NCBI GenBank assembly: GCA_002502625.1
Contig: DAPV01000099.1
Location: 552-31,374, forward strand
Source: Euryarchaeota archaeon UBA125
GTDB lineage: Archaea > Thermoplasmatota > Poseidoniia > Poseidoniales > Thalassarchaeaceae
Reading direction: 5' to 3'
DNA length: 30,823 nt
The position numbers and the translations under genes are program-made. This document shows, piece after piece, positions 17,014-24,115 of this stretch (positions within the stretch are counted from its first letter, which is position 1; each line of letters begins with the position of its first letter). Under the pieces are notes generated by a model. That model was not told where the DNA came from. It did no database searches and was given only the letters and a program-made list of their open reading frames with translations.

Positions 17014-18132
17014 ATGGATAATCAAGATGAGAAGAGCGATACGTTCAAGAAATATTTTTCTAAGCGTGGATTATTTATCACTGTTTCAGCATTTATTGTA
17101 ATATTAATTATGCTAGCATATACAATATTTAGCCCCTATTTCATGAGAATTGACCCTATTCCCTCAGAAGGATACTATGTTGATGAAATAGACGGTGAAA
17201 TAGGTCAAGTCACATGTATGCTATGGCTGGATTCTAATCATTTTCTAGTTTGCGAAATAGAAAAAGATGCTTTGATCTTACATAAAATTGAATCAGATGT
17301 TTTGACTGATGAAAGGATATTGAAGGACGGTCTAAACAATCCTCATGGACTCTATTATGATGGTGAATTTTTATACATATCAGAAAGAGGAAAATTAACA
17401 AAAAATGAATTCTTTGGGACAGAATACTCAAATTGGTCTACAGGAAATTCTACAATCCTCGTAGATGGAATACCATCGGGAAATCATCAAACAAATTCGA
17501 TTAACAAAGGTCCAGATGGAATGTTAATTTGGCACTCAGGGAGCACTTGTAACGTTTGTAACGAAGATGATGACAGAAATGCGGCTATTATCATGGTTGA
17601 CCCATCAAATGGGAATCATAGTGTAATTGCTTCAGGAGTTAGGAATTCATTCGATGGAGCATGGGTCCCCGACGTAGGTTATGTGTTTACAGATAATGGA
17701 CGTGATTGGGAAGGTGATGATTACCCATATGAAGAATTAAATCTCTTGCATGTTGGAAGCGATTATGGTTGGCCAAATGATGAGCCAGAGACTCCAATTC
17801 CAAATGGGACCTTAGGCCCCATTGGAACCTTTGACCCACATAGTTCTGCAAATTCTATCGCATTGAGGCATACAAATTCTACTCTTCCGGGGGATAATCA
17901 TTCTATATTCGTCTCAGTTTTTGGTTCATGGAACTCTGTAACTCCCACTGGAGGAGAAATTATTCGTGTTGATATCGTTGAAGATGAAAATATTACTCAA
18001 GGTTGGAGAGGTGAAAATACTGTAATTGTAACAGATGTATTTGGAGCCCTTGCGATTTCATTCAACCCTGAAGGAGATTTGTTTTTTTCAAACCATATTT
18101 CGGGTAAAATGCATGTTATTAGATACTCCTAA
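17014..18132 (+). CDS. Membrane-anchored sorbosone/glucose dehydrogenase-like beta-propeller protein
   Basis: 372 residues. A short cytoplasmic N-terminus and one TM (about 19-40) put a beta-propeller outside the membrane. Motifs of the GSDH/sorbosone dehydrogenase group are visible: NNPHGLYYDGEFLYISERGK, NHQTNSINKGPDGMLIWHSG, STCNVCNEDDDRNAAI, GVRNSFDGAWVPDVGYVFTD, NGRDWEGDDYPYEELN and GSDYGWPND. Bacterial relatives use PQQ to oxidise sugars; whether this one binds PQQ or is only a propeller scaffold is unknown. An in-frame ATG at 16924 would overlap the divergent gene, so 17014 is preferred. Possible roles are extracellular sugar oxidation or binding. Confidence 0.82.
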   Translation: MDNQDEKSDTFKKYFSKRGLFITVSAFIVILIMLAYTIFSPYFMRIDPIPSEGYYVDEIDGEIGQVTCMLWLDSNHFLVCEIEKDALILHKIESDVLTDERILKDGLNNPHGLYYDGEFLYISERGKLTKNEFFGTEYSNWSTGNSTILVDGIPSGNHQTNSINKGPDGMLIWHSGSTCNVCNEDDDRNAAIIMVDPSNGNHSVIASGVRNSFDGAWVPDVGYVFTDNGRDWEGDDYPYEELNLLHVGSDYGWPNDEPETPIPNGTLGPIGTFDPHSSANSIALRHTNSTLPGDNHSIFVSVFGSWNSVTPTGGEIIRVDIVEDENITQGWRGENTVIVTDVFGALAISFNPEGDLFFSNHISGKMHVIRYS

Positions 18133-18140
18133 GCGCCTCA

Positions 18141-18148
18141 TTCATATC
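18141..18148 (+). promoter_or_regulatory. Putative TATA box for HEAT-repeat gene
   Basis: TTCATATC is centred about 27 bases before the ATG at 18172, and no Shine-Dalgarno sequence is visible, consistent with leaderless transcription. Confidence 0.4.
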
Positions 18149-18171
18149 CCGTCGAGTCATCACAACCCCCG

Positions 18172-19344
18172 ATGTCAAGGGACTATGTCGCTCGTGACCC
18201 CCGCACAGGGGAGAAAATCAAACTAGGAAGAAAAAGACAATCAATGATCAAAGCTGCATTCCGGGCACCTCAAGGACCATGGAATTCGCTCTTACCAAAT
18301 CAAATTCGAGATTTACTTGAAAAAAATGTCTCGACAATTGAAGTTCGATGGATGGATAAACGCGTATTGCTTGATCGTTTAGATGCTATAAGAGCAATTA
18401 CTGCGCTGCCTAGAACAGAAGATGAATATATACATTCGACAATCATTAACGGGTTATGCTCTCGATCTACGCAAGAACGAATTGCAACCCTAGATGTTTT
18501 CCTTGTAGGTGCTCTTCGTGATTCAGATGAAATGATGGAAATGTTAGATGCAATGATAGATGATCCTGACCAAACCGTTCGTAAAAAGGCGAGACAGGTT
18601 TTAATCACCTGTGCTCCAATTTTCCCTTCTGCATTAGAAGAGACGCTATTTCGACTACTACGTTCGGAAGAAAAACATATTCGAAATGATGCATTTAATG
18701 CACTGATTGAGGCATCAAAACAATGGCCGGAAGTAGGGGTATTACATCTAGATGATTTGATTCGTGAAGAAAATGTCGATCTTCGACGAAGAGCAGCAAG
18801 AGTACTCAAGACAATTGCCCAAAGGGCTGGAGCAGCAGGATGGGATCTGATTGGTTGGACACTAGATGATGAAGATTCAGAAGTAAGACGAATTGCTAGT
18901 AGAACACTACCTGGATTAGCAGATTCTGCCCCAAGAATAGCACAAATAATGATTGAAGAAACATTATTTGACCAAGATGATGAAGTAAGAAATAATTCAT
19001 TGAAAGCATTAGCTAAGATGGAGAAAGATGACTCAAGAACTCAAACATTGATTCTAGACGGAGCGAAGCATAAAGATTCGAGAATTAGACTAAACTGTGT
19101 CAAGATGCTACCAATAATCATGAGTGGCAATAATTTACGTCAAACTGCCTTGGATCTTATTTCAGATGAGAATGACGATGAAATAATCAAACATCTGAAT
19201 AAAATGGCGTTGGATATTTCAATGGAAGGATCAGAAGATGAAAAGAATCGATTCTTAGCTCCATTACCCAAAGTTGAAAGTGAAGAATTAGCAGATTTAC
19301 CAAAATTAAAGTCAGGAAAACAGAAGAAAAATGAAGAAGAATAA
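18172..19344 (+). CDS. HEAT-repeat scaffold protein of unknown function
   Basis: 390 residues. From about 130 to 350 there are at least six HEAT-like units, recognisable by D-x-x-x-x-(V/I/L)R-x-x-(A/S) turns: DDPDQTVRKKARQVL, RSEEKHIRNDAFNAL, REENVDLRRRAARVL, DDEDSEVRRIASRTL, DQDDEVRNNSLKAL and KHKDSRIRLNCVKML. The basic N-terminus (SRDYVARDPRTGEKIKLGRK) precedes the repeats, and the C-terminus is a charged, lysine-rich tail ending NEEE. No catalytic motif is seen and no PBS-lyase-specific cysteine is obvious. Such proteins usually serve as protein- or nucleic-acid-binding scaffolds. It is cytoplasmic and followed by a DUF898-like gene on the same strand. Confidence 0.78.
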   Translation: MSRDYVARDPRTGEKIKLGRKRQSMIKAAFRAPQGPWNSLLPNQIRDLLEKNVSTIEVRWMDKRVLLDRLDAIRAITALPRTEDEYIHSTIINGLCSRSTQERIATLDVFLVGALRDSDEMMEMLDAMIDDPDQTVRKKARQVLITCAPIFPSALEETLFRLLRSEEKHIRNDAFNALIEASKQWPEVGVLHLDDLIREENVDLRRRAARVLKTIAQRAGAAGWDLIGWTLDDEDSEVRRIASRTLPGLADSAPRIAQIMIEETLFDQDDEVRNNSLKALAKMEKDDSRTQTLILDGAKHKDSRIRLNCVKMLPIIMSGNNLRQTALDLISDENDDEIIKHLNKMALDISMEGSEDEKNRFLAPLPKVESEELADLPKLKSGKQKKNEEE

Positions 19345-19378
19345 ACATGAAGAATTTCATTAACCATCATCACCTCCT

Positions 19379-19876
19379 ATGACTATGCAACCAATACCTC
19401 CTGCAACTGCAGTACAACACCAAGCACCTATTGCTCAACAAATGCCGGTTTCTCAAAATCAACAGATGCAAGCAGCATATAATCAACAAATGGGATATCA
19501 AAATCCTCAACAAATGGGATATCAAACTCCTGTTCAATCAGCAGCAGTTACTCCTGTAGCAAATACTGTCCAGCCTACTTGGAAAATAAAAATGGCTGAT
19601 AAGGGATTATTCTTCACCAAAATTGCTGCATTATTAATTACTATTCTGACACTAGGGATAGCAAAACCTTGGGGAGATACAATGATCATTAGTAAGTGGG
19701 CATCAAATCTTAGCATCGAAGGAAGATCAGTCACATACAATGGAACTGCAATAGAACTTTTTGGAATTTGGATAAAGGTACTCTTGTTAACGGTGATTAC
19801 GCTAGGGATTTACTACTTATTCTGGGGAAGATATGCCATAGATCGTTACATTGATTCACGTCTTTCATGGGCATGA
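19379..19876 (+). CDS. DUF898-like membrane protein with Gln-rich N-terminus
   Basis: 165 residues. Residues 1-65 are Gln/Met/Pro-rich and low complexity, including two copies of QQMGYQ(N/T)P. Residues about 75-160 form a compact membrane domain: GLFFTKIAALLITILTLGIA (TM), a loop with GRSVTYNGTAIELFGI, a second TM (LLLTVITLGIYYLFWGRYAI) and a basic/aromatic tail. The pair of TLGI(A/Y)-x(2-3)-W motifs and the GT-x-x-ELFG element resemble half of a DUF898 (YjgN) domain. The function of that family is unknown. The cytoplasmic Q-rich tail may mediate protein interaction (inference). The bases before the ATG read ATCACCTCCT, the reverse of a Shine-Dalgarno site. Confidence 0.65.
   Translation: MTMQPIPPATAVQHQAPIAQQMPVSQNQQMQAAYNQQMGYQNPQQMGYQTPVQSAAVTPVANTVQPTWKIKMADKGLFFTKIAALLITILTLGIAKPWGDTMIISKWASNLSIEGRSVTYNGTAIELFGIWIKVLLLTVITLGIYYLFWGRYAIDRYIDSRLSWA
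19484..19531 (+). repeat. Tandem 24-base duplication inside the Q-rich coding region
   Basis: Two adjacent 24-base copies (19484-19507 and 19508-19531) differ at one base (A to C, Asn to Thr). They encode QQMGYQNP and QQMGYQTP. A recent in-frame duplication is the simplest explanation. Confidence 0.9.
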
Positions 19877-19891
19877 ATAATCCGTCACCGT

Positions 19892-19899
19892 CATATACA
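19892..19899 (+). promoter_or_regulatory. Putative TATA box for the 81-residue gene and helicase
   Basis: CATATACA is centred about 30 bases before the ATG at 19926, compatible with initiation a few bases before the start codon. Confidence 0.35.
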
Positions 19900-19925
19900 G
19901 GATACAAGTCGGCAGACTGACGAAC

Positions 19926-20171
19926 ATGAGTGAAGGACCCGATGATTTCAAGCTCGAACAGTTCGAGCGACTCTGGGATGGATGGACTCCTAAGGGTCAA
20001 AATTTAGTTAAAGCCCACAAATTCCGCCATTATATGCGCCAGCATGTATTGCAAGCACTTCCCCTTCAAAGAAAGCGTGGCAATAAGCAGAGATTCCTTA
20101 CCAAGGAAAACTGCCTAAAGTACTGGATGGGACAACTGCAAGCAGAAATCCGAGATGCCGACTCATTCTGA
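19926..20171 (+). CDS. Small basic protein of unknown function upstream of DEAD-box helicase
   Basis: 81 residues, not recognised. It is rich in Lys/Arg/Gln and aromatic residues: FKLEQFERLWDGWTPKGQNL, then KAHKFRHYMRQHVLQALPLQ, RKRGNKQRFLTKENCLKYWM. No TM and no cysteine pairs are seen. The charge and helical pattern suggest a compact nucleic-acid- or ribosome-binding protein (inference). It sits 13 bases before the DEAD-box helicase ATG on the same strand, so the two are almost certainly one operon. A TATA-like element lies about 30 bases before its ATG. Confidence 0.65.
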   Translation: MSEGPDDFKLEQFERLWDGWTPKGQNLVKAHKFRHYMRQHVLQALPLQRKRGNKQRFLTKENCLKYWMGQLQAEIRDADSF

Positions 20172-20184
20172 AGGTCGGATATAA

Positions 20185-21606
20185 ATGTCAAATATCAATT
20201 TCTCGGATTGGAATTTACCTGAATACATTCTTGATGCTATTGCAGGAGAAGCATGGGAAAAACCTACTGAAATTCAGAGAGATGCAATTCCATCTGCAAG
20301 AGAGGGTAGAGATATAATTGGCCAAGCAAGAACTGGTTCAGGAAAAACAGCCGCATTTGGAATACCCATTATCGAAAGGACCGAATCAACCGGACAACCA
20401 CAATCGATTGTACTTTGTCCTACTAGGGAATTAGCTACACAAGTATGTAACGAATTACAATGGATTCAAGGTGACAAAGGTCTAATCATTCTCCCAGTAT
20501 ATGGAGGGACTGATTTAGAAAAACAGGCTAAAAAATTAGATTCAGGTGTAGACATAATCGTTGGTACTCCTGGAAGAGTAATTGATATGACAAAGCGTAA
20601 GCATCTAAATTTACAATCTATTTCTTTACTATGTTTGGATGAAGCAGATAGAATGCTAGATATGGGATTCTGGCCAGATATTTCATGGATATTTTCTAAT
20701 ATGCCTGAACGTAATCAAACTCTTCTTTTTAGTGCAACATTTCCGCAAGAAATCATTGATTCAACTGACGAATTCCTGAATAACCCGGTAACGATAATGA
20801 GTGATGATCTCGAAGTAGAAGTCCCAGAAATTGATCAAAAGTGGATTCGAATTGGAAGAGCAAACAAACTTTGGGGAGTTGGTAGAATTCTTGTAAACAT
20901 GGAAAGTTCGGACCAATGTCTAATATTTTGCAACACTAAACGAATGGTAGAATTATTGGAAGATAGATTAGGAAAACATCGATTTTCTTCTTCAACACTT
21001 CATGGAGATATGAGTCAAAATAAACGAGAGAAAGTCATGATGGGCTTCCGTGATAGTGAAATTAAGATTTTAATTGCAACTGATGTTGCCGCAAGAGGAT
21101 TAGATGTAGATGGAGTAACAATAGTGATTAATTATGATCTTCCAGATAATCCTGAAGATTATGTTCATCGAATTGGAAGAACAGGCAGGATGGGCAGAAA
21201 AGGAAATGCATGGAGTTTTGTTGGAAGAGAAGATTTGCGTCAACTCGAGCGTATTAGAACTACTTGGAATCTAAATATCGTCAAATCAGAAGCACCAGAA
21301 CTTCCTGATGGAGTGAATAGAGACCCTGTTCGTCCTAGAAAAGATTGGGCTGAATCATCTGATCCTTTTGGCATGGTTCAAATTTCTATAGATGCAGGAC
21401 AAAATCTAATTTCGAGTAAACTATCCCTATCAGAATGGATAATTTCTCAAGCTAAAGTGAAAGAACTTTCTATTGGAGAAATCAGTATCAATGAAAAATA
21501 TACAACTGTTGATATCCATGCAGAATCTGCACAGAGAGTGCTGGAAATTTTGGAACGTAGAGAATATAATGGAAATAAACTAGTGGCAGAGCTTGCAATT
21601 CGTTAA
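20185..21606 (+). CDS. DEAD-box RNA helicase with DbpA-like C-terminal RNA-binding domain
   Basis: 473-residue ATP-dependent RNA helicase. Motifs in order: Q motif (KPTEIQRDAIP, 27-37), Walker A ARTGSGKT (48-55), PTRELA (79-84), TPGR (128-131), DEAD (152-155), SAT (183-185), ARGLDVD (303-309) and HRIGRTGR (328-335). After the helicase core, residues about 395-472 (KVKELSIGEISINEKYTTVD, then the final AELAIR) look like the DbpA RNA-binding domain, as in bacterial DbpA/CsdA. It probably works in ribosome assembly or RNA remodelling. The architecture is bacterial-like, so transfer is possible. It is co-transcribed with the small basic protein 13 bases upstream and abuts the stop of the convergent archaeosortase-like gene. 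Confidence 0.93.
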   Translation: MSNINFSDWNLPEYILDAIAGEAWEKPTEIQRDAIPSAREGRDIIGQARTGSGKTAAFGIPIIERTESTGQPQSIVLCPTRELATQVCNELQWIQGDKGLIILPVYGGTDLEKQAKKLDSGVDIIVGTPGRVIDMTKRKHLNLQSISLLCLDEADRMLDMGFWPDISWIFSNMPERNQTLLFSATFPQEIIDSTDEFLNNPVTIMSDDLEVEVPEIDQKWIRIGRANKLWGVGRILVNMESSDQCLIFCNTKRMVELLEDRLGKHRFSSSTLHGDMSQNKREKVMMGFRDSEIKILIATDVAARGLDVDGVTIVINYDLPDNPEDYVHRIGRTGRMGRKGNAWSFVGREDLRQLERIRTTWNLNIVKSEAPELPDGVNRDPVRPRKDWAESSDPFGMVQISIDAGQNLISSKLSLSEWIISQAKVKELSIGEISINEKYTTVDIHAESAQRVLEILERREYNGNKLVAELAIR

Positions 21607-22551
21607 CTATTCTTCCTCGTCTAACCAATTTAATCTGGGTTGAATCCAAGCAAACATGAAGATTGTTAAACCAATCAAAAATAGTCGGAGACTAATCCCA
21701 ATTGCATCTTCATATTCTGCTGTAATTCTATTACAAGTAGCAGAAATCGTATTTACACAAGCTTCTACAGAAGATGTGTCTTTCATTATTGTAGACACAT
21801 AGTAAATAATCGATATTGCAACAAGAACCAATGAAAAATAGATTGAGGCAACTCGAGGGGGATTGGAATTCAAACCATCTAAACTGGAATGATAAGAAAT
21901 ACCTTGTAATTGAGGTAGACGATTCCAGAATTCACGCACACCTTTTCTTGCATCTGTAATATTAAACCAGATTGTCCAACCAATAACTAAAACAATGAGT
22001 GATCCATATCTAAGAACAAAATCATGAAATTCAAATAATGGGGATTCACAACCAAAAATACCTCCGTTCATCCCCTCACATCCACTAACTGCTAATGGAT
22101 ACAGAACTACTAGGCGAACTAGATTCAAGATGAACACTATCAAAGATGCAATGCCAAGATGCTTGAATTTAGTCTTCAAATCAAAAGATGGGGTCAATAA
22201 CATCATCATTCCAAGAAAGAATAATTCATGTAACCCGGTGCATTCATCTGATACGTAAAGCGGAACTACTCCCCCATAAAAGGTAGGATGTAGAAGGTTA
22301 ACTTGAGTAATGGGGCCTGTCTGATGAGCAACTAATTCTGCTGATCCTGGCCAAATTAAATTGGAAATATTACTCCACAACCACGCTTCAATAAGTTGTA
22401 TCGGAAGTAGAGTATTAGCAGGTTCAATAAACCACCTAAACAAAACCTCACCGAATAATAAAACCGCTACTAGAACAAATACTGCGCCCAACATTTGAAC
22501 AAATTCTGGAAACGGGATATCATCCGAGGCCTTGCCAGATGACTCCCCCAT
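21607..22551 (-). CDS. Archaeosortase/exosortase-family transpeptidase-like membrane protein
   Basis: Multi-TM protein (about 314 residues from this start) with the Cys-Arg-His signature of the exosortase/archaeosortase family. Cys104 lies in PLYVSDECTGLHELFFLG (family pattern SxxCSGxxS/E), Arg146 in VFILNLVRLVVLYPLAV (NxxR), and His176 in EFHDFVLRYGSL. These enzymes cut C-terminal sorting signals of secreted proteins and may attach the protein to a lipid. The signature sits in the expected TM order. The frame stays open to an ATG at 22650, directly against the divergent tusA start; ATGs at 22566 and 22551 leave room for a promoter, and AT-rich AAATTCAAA lies 28 bases before 22551. No recognisable sorting-signal protein is adjacent. 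Confidence 0.8.
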   Translation of the reverse strand: MGESSGKASDDIPFPEFVQMLGAVFVLVAVLLFGEVLFRWFIEPANTLLPIQLIEAWLWSNISNLIWPGSAELVAHQTGPITQVNLLHPTFYGGVVPLYVSDECTGLHELFFLGMMMLLTPSFDLKTKFKHLGIASLIVFILNLVRLVVLYPLAVSGCEGMNGGIFGCESPLFEFHDFVLRYGSLIVLVIGWTIWFNITDARKGVREFWNRLPQLQGISYHSSLDGLNSNPPRVASIYFSLVLVAISIIYYVSTIMKDTSSVEACVNTISATCNRITAEYEDAIGISLRLFLIGLTIFMFAWIQPRLNWLDEEE

Positions 22552-22650
22552 GCCCCTACATCCCATGTAGACGGTTTGAATTTGACCCGATGAAGTCAAA
22601 GCAAACATGAAAAGTGAACGATTGAAGAATAAGAGACTACACGGTAACAT

Positions 22651-22884
22651 ATGTCCAAGGTGCGACGTGTAGATGTTCTAGGGTTCTATTGTCCTGTTCC
22701 AGTACATGAAGCTCGTAAGGCACTTAACGAAATGAAAGAGGGAGAAATCTTAGAAGTAATTTCAGATGACCCAGAGACATTACATGACATCCCTGCGTTG
22801 GTAGCAAGATTGAACATAACATTAGAATCAGTAACTGAAAATGCAGGAGAATTTACTTTTAAGATAAAGAATCTGAGGAATTAA
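22651..22884 (+). CDS. TusA/SirA-family sulfur carrier protein
   Basis: 77 residues with the TusA fold pattern. GFYCPVPVHEARKALNEMKE contains the CPxP motif with Cys14, the sulfur-accepting residue, then EILEVISDDPETLHDIPALV. Family members carry persulfide sulfur for tRNA thiolation, molybdopterin or other sulfur transfer. A single base separates its stop from the ribA ATG, so they form an operon. It is divergent from the archaeosortase-like gene. Which pathway it feeds here is not evident. Confidence 0.9.
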   Translation: MSKVRRVDVLGFYCPVPVHEARKALNEMKEGEILEVISDDPETLHDIPALVARLNITLESVTENAGEFTFKIKNLRN

Positions 22885-22885
22885 A

Positions 22886-23503
22886 ATGACAATAAAAATT
22901 AGCATTGACGAAAATATTCCTGCTGATGCACGTCTTCCCACATCTCACGGAGATTTCAGAATTCGAGTATTTCATGAAGATAGTGGATTAGATCATGTTG
23001 CTTTAACCCTTGGAGATATGGAAGGTCCAGATCCAGTCTTAGTTCGAGTACATTCTGAATGCCTGACTGGTGATGCATTTGGAAGTTTGAGATGTGATTG
23101 CGGCCCTCAACTTGATTCCGCTTTAAAACAAATTTCTGAACGGGGATGGGGTGCTCTAATTTATCTTCGTCAAGAGGGAAGAGGAATTGGACTACATGCT
23201 AAAATCCAAGCATATCATCTTCAAGACCAAGGATCAGACACCTTAGATGCTAATCTAAAACTTGGACTTCCAGGTGATGCCAGAAATTATGACATTGCAG
23301 CACAAATTCTCCAATCGATAGGAGTAACCAGAATTAGTTTGCTAAGTAATAATCCAGATAAAGTTCAGCAACTACAGAAACATGGCATCGATGTAGAAGA
23401 AAGAAGACCATTAATTGCAGGTATTGGAGATGACAATAGAGAATATCTGAAAACCAAACTTGAAAGAATGGGACATAAAATCGATAAAGACAAATTGGAA
23501 TGA
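22886..23503 (+). CDS. ribA: GTP cyclohydrolase II (riboflavin biosynthesis)
   Basis: Converts GTP to the diaminopyrimidine that begins riboflavin synthesis. The 205-residue length is typical of stand-alone RibA. The zinc site is visible as Cys59, Cys70 and Cys72 (VHSECLTGDAFGSLRCDCGP). RQEGRGIGL (95-103) forms the phosphate/GTP-binding loop. Tyr110 (IQAYHLQ) and Arg133 (PGDARNYDI) fit the catalytic positions, and SLLSNNPDKV is conserved. Many archaea use the unrelated GTP cyclohydrolase III for this step, so a bacterial-type RibA suggests acquisition (inference). It is one base downstream of the TusA-like gene. The stop is 16 bases from the encoded CCA end of the convergent tRNA-Pro. Confidence 0.94.
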   Translation: MTIKISIDENIPADARLPTSHGDFRIRVFHEDSGLDHVALTLGDMEGPDPVLVRVHSECLTGDAFGSLRCDCGPQLDSALKQISERGWGALIYLRQEGRGIGLHAKIQAYHLQDQGSDTLDANLKLGLPGDARNYDIAAQILQSIGVTRISLLSNNPDKVQQLQKHGIDVEERRPLIAGIGDDNREYLKTKLERMGHKIDKDKLE

Positions 23504-23519
23504 ATATCAGATAGATAGG

Positions 23520-23597
23520 TGGTGGGTCCGCCCAGATTTGAACTGGGGTCTAATGGTCCCAAACCATCAAGTATAGGCCAAGCTAACCCACGGACCC
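23520..23597 (-). tRNA. tRNA-Pro (anticodon UGG), CCA encoded
   Basis: The minus strand folds as a full cloverleaf. Acceptor stem GGGTCCG pairs with CGGACCC; anticodon stem GATGG pairs with CCATT around loop TTTGGGA, giving anticodon TGG with G37; T arm CCCAG-TTCAAAT-CTGGG. The D stem is weaker (one U-U mismatch). The discriminator is A, followed by a genomically encoded CCA at 23522-23520. No intron is apparent. It lies 37 bases downstream of the zinc-ribbon gene on the same strand and may be cleaved from that transcript or have its own promoter. Confidence 0.95.
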
Positions 23598-23634
23598 GTA
23601 ATTTGTTCGACCTAACATCTAGACATGAATGTTA

Positions 23635-24078
23635 CTAAAGAAGCATTAGTTCTCCAGACGGCAATCTGATGACCATGCCCTCAATTTCAGATTGTTGTAT
23701 CCATTCACTAACCTGTGCTTGACTATCATTCTCTGAAAATCCAGAGGATTTCAATTCAGCAATTATCCCATCAACGTCAATTATTCCTTGATCATTTGCA
23801 AATGATTGAATTAGAGATACTGGGTTATTAGTTTCAGTGATTGAAATTTGATTAGATTTTTTACTCAAGGCTTTCTCTAATTCTTTTCGAATTTCAATGG
23901 GCGTATTTTCTAAAGAAATCGCATGAGACAATGACGAAGAATTAGAAAATTCCTGAACTACAGATAATCCCTCTCTAGCACCACAATGCCCACAAACAAT
24001 TGATTTCTGTCCCTTTCGAGCTCCACTAAATCTCTGACAAGAATTACATCGAAACATAACCCAAGTAGGTCCTGTCAT
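23635..24078 (-). CDS. Zinc-ribbon protein with C-terminal winged-helix-like domain (DUF5817-like)
   Basis: 147 residues from this start. The N-terminus holds a four-cysteine ribbon: Cys11 and Cys14 (RCNSCQRF), Cys29 and Cys32 (VCGHCGARE), similar to the small archaeal DUF5817 family. A helical linker follows. The C-terminal ~50 residues (IDVDGIIAELKSSGFSENDS, then EGMVIRLPSGELML) look like a winged helix with a beta hairpin, as in MCM C-termini or SelB. The longer frame would overlap the upstream gene by 86 bases; the ATG at 24078 lies 37 bases after that gene's stop and starts just before the ribbon. A nucleic-acid-binding role is likely but inferred. Confidence 0.72.
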   Translation of the reverse strand: MTGPTWVMFRCNSCQRFSGARKGQKSIVCGHCGAREGLSVVQEFSNSSSLSHAISLENTPIEIRKELEKALSKKSNQISITETNNPVSLIQSFANDQGIIDVDGIIAELKSSGFSENDSQAQVSEWIQQSEIEGMVIRLPSGELMLL

Positions 24079-24115
24079 GAACTGAACATGTATAGATAGT
24101 GCTTGATAAATTCGA

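Noticed and set aside
19140..19373. Minus-strand frame preceded by a perfect AGGAGGTGAT ribosome-binding site
   Set aside because: It overlaps the HEAT-repeat gene end for end, and the translation is Ser/Phe-rich, typical of an antisense shadow. The SD match is probably chance, though it is the mirror of the odd bases before 19379.
23985..24110. Zinc-ribbon gene starting at 24201
   Set aside because: The longer frame would overlap 86 bases of the upstream coding region and adds a hydrophobic stretch unlike the family; ATG 24078 fits better.
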